From positions 1 through 41,865 of the IMG/VR virus record IMGVR_UViG_3300046474_000346: 41,865 nucleotides of DNA, one strand, 5' to 3'. This DNA comes from a virus. The notes under the pieces were generated by a model. The model was not told where the DNA came from. It ran no database searches and saw only the letters and a list, made by a program, of their open reading frames with translations. Both the position numbers and the translations under genes were made by a program. This document shows, one piece after another, positions 24,231 through 30,485 of the stretch; the first letter of the stretch is position 1, and each line of letters opens with the position of its first letter.

Positions 24231-25706
24231 TTAGGTGGTTGTATCCGTGCCCGCGGTCGCAGGTGGAGTTGGCATATTCCCGCGCTGCATGAAGAGCAAA
24301 ATATCCAGGATGCCGAGTTCCTTGAATTTATTGAGGTCGCGCGCCAGCTCGGCGTAGACCGTGTCGGGGTCGTAACCACGCTGACGAAGCTTTTCGCTTG
24401 GCGTCGACAGCCCCGCCGCGATCTCGGCGGTGTCAGCCTTTACCTCTTGTTCGGGATTCACGTAGTCCCACTTTGGCATACTGAAGTCCACCGCCTTGTC
24501 GGCCCCACGGATCTTCCCGGCCAGACTGGCCGCATCAATGAACGCTTCGTGGATTCGGCGCAGCAACATTGGCACCAGGACAAGCCATTGAACCTGCTGC
24601 ACGGCGCGCCGGTAGGCCAAAAGGCGGACGCGTGCGCTGGAGAAGTTGACCTCGGACATGTCACCGGTGATCGCCTCATACGGCACGCCAATCGCGGCAG
24701 AGATGATGTGCAGCTGCAGCTTGATGTAATCCACGTATCCAGGAGCGGCCTTCGGCTCAACAACCGTAAAATTCAGGCCGGCCGGCATGCCAAAAATATT
24801 GCCGCCACCGAGCTCGCCCAAGTCCTGGACGCCGGCGCTCGGCCCGCCTGGCATGCCAGACGCAGCTGGATGCTCCAACTGAGTTGTATCTCCGCTGGCC
24901 AGTACGGACAGTCGAGCCTCGAGATTCTTGCGCCCGATTTCCGCATCCTCGTAGGTCTGCGTATCACGGGTGCGTGCGATGACCGGCGCGAACCGCGTGA
25001 ATCCGCGCCCCTGCCCCGGTCGCTTAGGATTGAACAGGTGGATGATATTCTGCGCCTGCACGCGCGAGCTCTGTATTTTGCGACCGCGAACCAGTGCCAT
25101 GTCACCAGGATGCTGATCCCATAGCCAGTAGGCTGCGACCTTGCCCAACTGGTCGTATTCGATGCCTTGGATGATCGTATTGCCGTTGTAGGTCCCCATC
25201 CTCGTGTCATCGAGCCAGTCGATTTCAAGCACTTGTAGCTGCAGCGGTACTGGCAACTCATCGCTCGGCCGTCGCGGGCGCAAGCGCACGAGCACCTCAC
25301 CATCCTGCTCCATCGCGGAATAGGCGACTTTGATCAAGCCGTAGTAATCCAGACGGTTGTCGGCATCGGCGACCTTTGCCCATTCGACGAACAGGGCATC
25401 GATCTTGACGGCCTCCGCCCCGGTAGCTCGTACCACAATGCCGGTGCCAATCGTGTCGGTTGCCAGGGTATCGAGGGCAGCAGCAATGTATGGAACGTTC
25501 TGCACGAGTGCGCGTGCTTTTGCGCGCAGCATTTTGGCGTCAGCTTGATGGTCGGCGTTCGCGCTGGCACCGGCGCGGCGCGGCCGCCAGCCGTCGCGTG
25601 GGCTGGCAGCCTCGTAAGCGCGTTGGAGGTTTTGCCGTGCACGATGGCGGGCCAACCCAGCTTGCGGGTTGAACCATCCGATCACGCGATCAATCGGATT
25701 TGCCAT
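24231..25706 (-). CDS. Portal protein (lambda gpB-like)
   Basis: 491 residues. It has the lambda-type portal pattern: MANPIDRVIGWFNPQAGLAR, ARALVQNVPYIAAALDTLAT, DTIGTGIVV, the wing segment YLRPRRPSDELP-like region (LRPRRPSDELPVPLQLQVLE) and AAPGYVDYIKLQLHIISAAI, then GVPYEAITGDMSEVNFSSAR. It forms the dodecameric gate for DNA entry and exit. The ATG at 25706 overlaps the gpW stop. Confidence 0.93.
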   Translation of the reverse strand: MANPIDRVIGWFNPQAGLARHRARQNLQRAYEAASPRDGWRPRRAGASANADHQADAKMLRAKARALVQNVPYIAAALDTLATDTIGTGIVVRATGAEAVKIDALFVEWAKVADADNRLDYYGLIKVAYSAMEQDGEVLVRLRPRRPSDELPVPLQLQVLEIDWLDDTRMGTYNGNTIIQGIEYDQLGKVAAYWLWDQHPGDMALVRGRKIQSSRVQAQNIIHLFNPKRPGQGRGFTRFAPVIARTRDTQTYEDAEIGRKNLEARLSVLASGDTTQLEHPAASGMPGGPSAGVQDLGELGGGNIFGMPAGLNFTVVEPKAAPGYVDYIKLQLHIISAAIGVPYEAITGDMSEVNFSSARVRLLAYRRAVQQVQWLVLVPMLLRRIHEAFIDAASLAGKIRGADKAVDFSMPKWDYVNPEQEVKADTAEIAAGLSTPSEKLRQRGYDPDTVYAELARDLNKFKELGILDILLFMQRGNMPTPPATAGTDTTT

Positions 25707-25918
25707 CAGAAGCCCCGCGTCGTCGTGAAGCGAAAGCCAAACACTTGCGGCCCCCGATTGGTCGTGCCCTGGTTGAGTACACGTGCCACATGATTACGCG
25801 CGTCGATGAGCGATGCGGTAGTCTGGAAGCGCTGACGACGCCCATCGAATTCGACTTCGAGAGTGCCGGAAGCGATCGCCTTATCGAGGGCGTCGAGATC
25901 TGCTTGAGTGAGGGCCAT
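25706..25918 (-). CDS. gpW-like head-tail joining protein
   Basis: 70 residues, MALTQADLDALDKAIASGTL followed by EVEFDGRRQRFQTTASLI, the gpW family pattern and length. It completes DNA packaging by attaching below the portal. AAGG lies close before the ATG. Copy B of the dyad motif lies 23 bp upstream. Confidence 0.9.
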   Translation of the reverse strand: MALTQADLDALDKAIASGTLEVEFDGRRQRFQTTASLIDARNHVARVLNQGTTNRGPQVFGFRFTTTRGF

Positions 25919-25941
25919 GCCCTTAAGGGTATGAGCCTCGC

Positions 25942-25972
25942 TGTCTCAAGTCTCGGAAAACTGAGACTATTT
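25942..25972 (-). promoter_or_regulatory. Conserved dyad motif, copy B, upstream of gpW
   Basis: TGTCTCA (25942-25948) and TGAGAC (25962-25967) flank the same centre TCTCGGAAAAC found in copy A. Two positions differ over 31 nt. It overlaps the stop of the Mor-like activator gene and precedes gpW/portal, as copy A precedes the capsid gene. Confidence 0.7.
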
Positions 25973-26263
25973 TTTGCTGCCGTCTTGCTTGATGATTCGG
26001 TACACGGTCGCGCGGCCGATGCCGAGGCGGCGCGCAATTTCGCTAGCGTTCCGACCGTTGAAAAGCCGTAGCACGTCGCGCGTCAGCTGGTCACGCGCGG
26101 CGTGCGAGCGACGCGGGATATAGATCTCGACCCCACTGAATTCACGGCGGACATCCTCTTTGAGCTGGGCCGTCCGCGGCGCGAGCTGGGGGAACTCGTC
26201 TTCGATGAAGGCAAAAATGGCATCGACCAGATCGGCGTTATCAAGGATGTCTTGACTCACCAT
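25967..26263 (-). CDS. Mor-family transcription activator
   Basis: 98 residues from the ATG at 26263 (MVSQDILDNADLVDAI). The C-terminal part is the Mor signature: GVEIYIPRRSHAARDQLTRD followed by the helix-turn-helix RNASEIARRLGIGRATVYRI. Mor/C proteins of Mu activate middle and late promoters through sigma-70. The start overlaps the terminase stop and has GGGAGG close upstream; an in-frame ATG at 26323 has no ribosome site. Finding a Mor protein inside a lambda-like head operon is unusual. Confidence 0.85.
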   Translation of the reverse strand: MVSQDILDNADLVDAIFAFIEDEFPQLAPRTAQLKEDVRREFSGVEIYIPRRSHAARDQLTRDVLRLFNGRNASEIARRLGIGRATVYRIIKQDGSKK

Positions 26264-28239
26264 ACCCTCCCGGCCGGACGACGTGGTGGAGTTGACTGGG
26301 GCTGCGGTTTCGATGTCGTCCATTTTTCGGTTCGGGCTATGGCTTCAGTGGTCTGCTGCTCGGACGCCGCAGCGGGGGAGGGTTCGCCGGCAGCGGCTGC
26401 TGGCGGATCAAGGAACAGATCGCGCGTATCCGGATCGACATACTCGCGGACCTGTTGCCACTGCGCGGCGGTTTTCTTGTGCAGGCCGAGGTAGTAGGCA
26501 CACGCCACCGAATACACCATCAGGTCCCCTGCCTCGTTGCGGTCGTTCTTCTTTTTCTCCCACACGCGCACCTTGTGACCACGACGCCAAACCGTGATGC
26601 AGTACTCGGCCGTCAGCTGCTCGTAATACTCTTTCGGCAGATCCCGCGAGAAGTGGATTGCGCCGGGGCCGGAAGCAAACTTCCATCGTGCGGACAGGTA
26701 GTCCTTCGCGGTGTCGGTACCGATCATCCACAACTGCACGCCCTGTTGGATCACCTGGCCGTTCCAGTTGACGTCCTGGAGCGACGGCTTGGCGCCGATG
26801 ATCGGCTTGTTGGCAACCGAGTGCCCCTTGATCGCGTAGATATGGCGATGCTGCCGGGTGCGGCAGAAGTTGTAGACATCCTGAGTGTTCGCACCGCCCG
26901 AGTCGATGAATGCGGCAGCGATCGGCAGCATCCGGCCGCCGTCGTGGCGGTAGGTTCCTTTTAACAGCTGGTCGAGCTTGTCCTGCGTGGCCTGCTCGGA
27001 CGGCGAGCCGGACACGATCTGGTAGTCCACGAGCCAGCCTTCCATGCCCTCGCCCCATGCCACGACTTTCATCTCGAAGCGGTCCGGCTGCGTATCGACC
27101 GTCGCCACCAGGATCAGGCCCCCCTTGGGCACCGTGCCCAGCTTGTACGGCTCAGCGCGATCCTCGAGTTCCTTCGCCTTGGTCTGCTCTTTCTTTCGCT
27201 CCCAGCTGCGCGCCAGGCGGGTGTTGTAGAACGTGATCATCAGCTCGTCGCTGCCCTCGTCCAGCTTGATCTTTGCAGCGCGGTATTCCTTGAGCAGGCC
27301 TATCCAAGAGAACCAGCCATAGGGCAGGAACATGCCGCTGATTGTGAAGCTCTCCGTCTCGCCGTCGCCGGCGACGCCTTCTGTCCAGGCGCCACGCTCG
27401 AACATGCGCGTCTTGTCAGTCTCATACATGAAGGCACCACATTCGATGCACGGATACATGGCGCGCCCGTCGTCACCCTGCTGCAACCGTTCGAACACCA
27501 GTGTTTGAGCGTGGCCGCAGTGCACGCAGTCCGCCAGTGCTTCGCGCTGCGTCCCCTTCAGGTACAGCGCTTCGATCGTCGAGGCTTCCTTGATCGTCGG
27601 CGAGCTCGGATAGTAGGACTTTTTGTTTCGTTCGTACGTCGTCTGGCGCGCCTCGGCCAGCGCAGTGGTATCGCCCTCGCCATCGACGTTGGAGTCAGCC
27701 CGGTCGACCTCGTCGTACACCAGGTAGCGGCACGACAGCTCGGACAGGTTGGCGGCCGCACCCGAAGTGACGATGGTCAGCGAGCCGCCGACGTATTCCT
27801 TGGTATCCATCGTGTTGACGGCATCGCGGGACCGCGGCAGGGCGACACGCTCGCGCAGCACCGGCACCGCGTCGATCGTCTTGTCGATACGCTTGCTGGC
27901 ACGCTTGGCCAGCTTGCCGGTCGGGAGGATCCACAAGAAATTCGACGGGGCCTGGTGCACACATGCGCCAAAGAAGTTCAGCGCGACCTGCGTCTTGAGC
28001 ATTTGGGACGCGCCCATCACCACCACACGCTTACATGCGTGGGACGGCGACAGCGCGCGCATCACGGCCCGGGCATGCGGCGTACGGCTGGAGCGGTACT
28101 TGCCGTACTCGCTCGCGCCGCCGCTCTTCGGAATGACCATGTACTCGTCGGCCCATTGATCGACCGGCAGATTCGGATCTGGCTCCAGGCCGCGGCCGAT
28201 TGCGGCGCGCACGACTGGCGCGGCGGGTACCATCATCAT
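26257..28239 (-). CDS. terL: Terminase large subunit (gpA-like)
   Basis: 660 residues, lambda GpA family. The ATPase centre has the Walker A-like GASQMLKT (76-83) and Walker B YLVYDEVD (172-179). A Cys4 zinc knuckle is formed by CVHCGHAQTL and YPCIECGAF. The nuclease domain shows VATVDTQPDRFEMKVVAWGE and AAFIDSGGANTQDVYNF. GpA-type enzymes cut at cos, so cohesive-end packaging is expected. It overlaps the small subunit stop by 4 bp. Confidence 0.95.
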   Translation of the reverse strand: MMMVPAAPVVRAAIGRGLEPDPNLPVDQWADEYMVIPKSGGASEYGKYRSSRTPHARAVMRALSPSHACKRVVVMGASQMLKTQVALNFFGACVHQAPSNFLWILPTGKLAKRASKRIDKTIDAVPVLRERVALPRSRDAVNTMDTKEYVGGSLTIVTSGAAANLSELSCRYLVYDEVDRADSNVDGEGDTTALAEARQTTYERNKKSYYPSSPTIKEASTIEALYLKGTQREALADCVHCGHAQTLVFERLQQGDDGRAMYPCIECGAFMYETDKTRMFERGAWTEGVAGDGETESFTISGMFLPYGWFSWIGLLKEYRAAKIKLDEGSDELMITFYNTRLARSWERKKEQTKAKELEDRAEPYKLGTVPKGGLILVATVDTQPDRFEMKVVAWGEGMEGWLVDYQIVSGSPSEQATQDKLDQLLKGTYRHDGGRMLPIAAAFIDSGGANTQDVYNFCRTRQHRHIYAIKGHSVANKPIIGAKPSLQDVNWNGQVIQQGVQLWMIGTDTAKDYLSARWKFASGPGAIHFSRDLPKEYYEQLTAEYCITVWRRGHKVRVWEKKKNDRNEAGDLMVYSVACAYYLGLHKKTAAQWQQVREYVDPDTRDLFLDPPAAAAGEPSPAAASEQQTTEAIARTEKWTTSKPQPQSTPPRRPAGRVW

Positions 28240-28802
28240 TGCGCGGCCTCGTCGACGCTGATGTCCAGGTCCGCACGCAGCGCTTGGGCCATGCTGCCAA
28301 GGAGCGCCAGGATCTCGCGGTCTATCACCTCCTCACACGCCTCGGTCGTGGTCAGCGAGGCCACCTCGGCGGCGATCCGGCGCGCGCTGTTGTTCAGGCC
28401 ATCGCGCAGAGACCGTGCGATCTCGAATGCAGCCGCTTCGACGTCGTCTTTCAACAGGAACTTGCCAGCCTGCTCGGCCAGCTTCAGCTCAGCCATCGCC
28501 GCCTCTGCCGCCTCCCTTCGCGCGCGGCTGCTGTCGTATCCTGGAACCTTGGACGATGGTTCCATACCTCCCGCCCCTCCCGCACCCGCCAGCCCCGCAG
28601 ACGGCAACCCCGAAGCCGAGGAGGCAGGTCGGCTGCCATTCACGCGCTTGCGGGTATTCTTCTCGTACAGGTGCGTCGCATATTCTGCGTCGACCTTCCC
28701 GTCCGTTACCGGAATCTCGCAGCGGCTGACCGCGTCGTACGCGGACTGGCGGGAAATTCCCACCAGCTTGGCCCACTCGGCAATGGTTGTCAGGTTCGGC
28801 AT
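28236..28802 (-). CDS. Terminase small subunit (Nu1-like)
   Basis: 188 residues from the ATG at 28802. The N-terminal winged-helix/HTH LTTIAEWAKLVGISRQSAYD should recognise DNA at cos. A Gly/Pro/Ser-rich linker (ASGLPSAGLAGAGGAGG) leads to a helical oligomerisation region. An upstream GTG at 28850 would add PDNLPDNVP repeats encoded by two GTTGTCAGG copies; neither start has a clear ribosome site. Confidence 0.85.
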   Translation of the reverse strand: MPNLTTIAEWAKLVGISRQSAYDAVSRCEIPVTDGKVDAEYATHLYEKNTRKRVNGSRPASSASGLPSAGLAGAGGAGGMEPSSKVPGYDSSRARREAAEAAMAELKLAEQAGKFLLKDDVEAAAFEIARSLRDGLNNSARRIAAEVASLTTTEACEEVIDREILALLGSMAQALRADLDISVDEAAQ

Positions 28803-28938
28803 GTGTTTTGGTACGTTGTCAGGTAAGTTGTCAGGAAATGGTTTGGGCACCGGCTAGTGCGATGACGGGGCCTGAATTACCCTTGCCAACCACCTCCTCG
28901 GAAGAACCTAACCCCGGGGAGGGGGTGGCCAAGGCCGG
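28803..28938. other. Candidate cos region before terminase
   Basis: This 136-bp gap holds two direct copies of GTTGTCAGG (28815-28823 and 28827-28835, 12-bp period) and a GC-rich palindromic block with CCCCGGGG at 28912-28919 followed by AGGGGGTGG. cos sites of gpA-type phages usually lie next to the small terminase gene and combine binding repeats with a GC-rich nick region. The assignment is positional only. Confidence 0.35.
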
Positions 28939-29379
28939 TCAGGCAGGCGCGCGCACCGTCACAGGCCCGCCCAGCGCGTGTTCGAACATCGCCTTGGCCT
29001 GGCCCGCGTGGAACAGGTTGGTACCAGTCGGCCAACCGAACGGGCTCTGCGGGGTCTTGAACGAAATCCCGGCGTCCGGGTAGAAGTCCTCGGGCAGCTT
29101 CCAGCCGAGGAAGCGATTGACCATGGCATCGACGTCGACATCGATGGCGACTCGGATGCGTTGCGATTCTTCGATCAGGACGTTCGGCGCGCGGTCCAGT
29201 GCCGAGCGCACGAAGCAATCTTTTGCTTCCAGCAGTTTGCGCATGCCAGCCAATTTCTCCGAGCCTTCCGGCAGCAGCTGCTCGAACAGGTTAGCCAGTT
29301 CGCCAATCGGCTTGCTGACCACCTGCAGGTGCGCAGGCAGATGGGCGAAGGCGAAGTACTTGATGGTGGTGGACTGCAT
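28939..29379 (-). CDS. Conserved phage protein, 146 aa
   Basis: MQSTTIKYFAFAHLPAHLQV then VSKPIGELANLFEQLLPEGS and KLLEAKDCFVRSAL is the common small phage protein pattern (KYFAFAHLP..LQ.VSKP...LA). The second half (MVNRFLGWKLPEDFYPDAGI, GTNLFHAGQAKAMFEHAL) matches another frequently separate small phage protein, so this may be a natural fusion of the two. AAGGA lies 6 nt upstream. Function unknown. Confidence 0.75.
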   Translation of the reverse strand: MQSTTIKYFAFAHLPAHLQVVSKPIGELANLFEQLLPEGSEKLAGMRKLLEAKDCFVRSALDRAPNVLIEESQRIRVAIDVDVDAMVNRFLGWKLPEDFYPDAGISFKTPQSPFGWPTGTNLFHAGQAKAMFEHALGGPVTVRAPA

Positions 29380-29433
29380 TTGTCTTCCTTTGGTAGTTGC
29401 CGGCAACCGGCCGGTTCGGTTTGAAATCGGGGA

Positions 29434-30189
29434 TCAGCGCATGCGTGCGCCCTGCACCGCCTTCGTCCACTCGGCGTCGAAGTGGATCGGGAATCGCGCA
29501 TTGACTGTCGCTTGGCCAACCTCCTCCCAGCGCACGCGCGGCCGATAGCTCACGGCCGGAACGAAGATAAATACCGGCCGGACTGCTGTGCCGTGCGCGA
29601 ACTTTCGCTTGAGGTAGATGCCCGGCTTAAGGCCGCGGCGCACGCGCGACAGCGCAAAGTACGTCACGCCCTGGCGGGCGATTGTGCGGTTCGAACGTGC
29701 GCTGCCGGTGGCGCGCGACTCGTAGCCTGCGCCGCTCTGCACGCGCAGCTGGGACAGGATCTGCGTGATCTGGCTGCGCTTGACGTTGCCATTCCCATCA
29801 AGCTGTGCGCCCGCAGCCGGCACTGCGAACCAACCGGACGGCATCATCCCGTTGCGCTGCAGGATGCGCTCCATGCCCTTCAAACCGCGCGAGCCGCCGT
29901 AGATCTGTGGCAGCAGGAAGCGGTCTGCCGGAGTGCCCTTGCCGAACGGGTTGTCCTTGACCCAGATGCGAGCCTCCAAGTTCTGCCTCGTGGCAGGTTT
30001 GATGAACGTGCTGTTCAGGGCGTATGCCGTCGGCCTATCGAACTTCTCCTGCATCTCAGCTCTCTCCGCCGGCTGGACGTCTTTGATCGTGCGTGTCAAT
30101 GTCACTGCCGCGACGAATGGGACTTGACGACCGAGCTGGATCAACCGTTGAGCCACGTCTGGGAAGTTGGTCTGCATATTGATTCGCAT
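29434..30189 (-). CDS. Putative virion morphogenesis protein, 251 aa
   Basis: NFPDVAQRLIQLGRQVPFVA, then AAVTLTRTIKDVQPAERAEM and RPTAYALNSTFIKPATRQNL. The pattern resembles gpZ-like minor tail or head-tail completion proteins. It lies upstream of the terminase rather than among the tail genes, an unusual place. Highly basic C-terminal half. AAGGGG 7 nt upstream supports the ATG at 30189. Confidence 0.6.
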   Translation of the reverse strand: MRINMQTNFPDVAQRLIQLGRQVPFVAAVTLTRTIKDVQPAERAEMQEKFDRPTAYALNSTFIKPATRQNLEARIWVKDNPFGKGTPADRFLLPQIYGGSRGLKGMERILQRNGMMPSGWFAVPAAGAQLDGNGNVKRSQITQILSQLRVQSGAGYESRATGSARSNRTIARQGVTYFALSRVRRGLKPGIYLKRKFAHGTAVRPVFIFVPAVSYRPRVRWEEVGQATVNARFPIHFDAEWTKAVQGARMR

Positions 30190-30485
30190 GCTCAGGCCCC
30201 TTTACGCGGCATAACGGCGTTGACACGAAGCCCTGTTACGCTGAAACCCGCATGGACACTGGCTTTGAACAGGGTTAACAGGGTTAACGTTGTTTCCATC
30301 GTGCGCACGAGAATATTTTTAGAGATTCGACCGCATTGATTCGGATCGGTGATTTTGTTCACGTGCGCGCCCGGATACCCTGCTAACCCTGTTAACCCCG
30401 TAGAACCCGCATGAATGCTGGCTTTCCGGCTATCGCACTTCTCTGCAACCATGTTCAGCCCCGTTAAACGATGGACGTGCATGGG
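30190..30485. repeat. Gene-poor region with inverted and direct repeats (origin candidate)
   Basis: A 296-bp gap. GGGTTAACAGGGTTA occurs near 30278-30292 and again in inverted orientation near 30385-30400. AACCCGCATGnnnnCTGGCTTT occurs twice as a direct repeat (about 30246-30266 and 30406-30426). An AT-richer stretch (30310-30360) lies between them. An open frame of 96 codons crosses it but consists largely of translated repeats (TGLTGLAG, KASIHAG/KASVHAG). Location just downstream of the primase gene suits an origin or a regulatory RNA. Confidence 0.5.

Noticed and set aside
30192-30482. 96-aa minus-strand protein in the gap after the primase gene
   Set aside because: It is made largely of translated DNA repeats, lacks a convincing start context and resembles no family; a non-coding repeat region is more likely.
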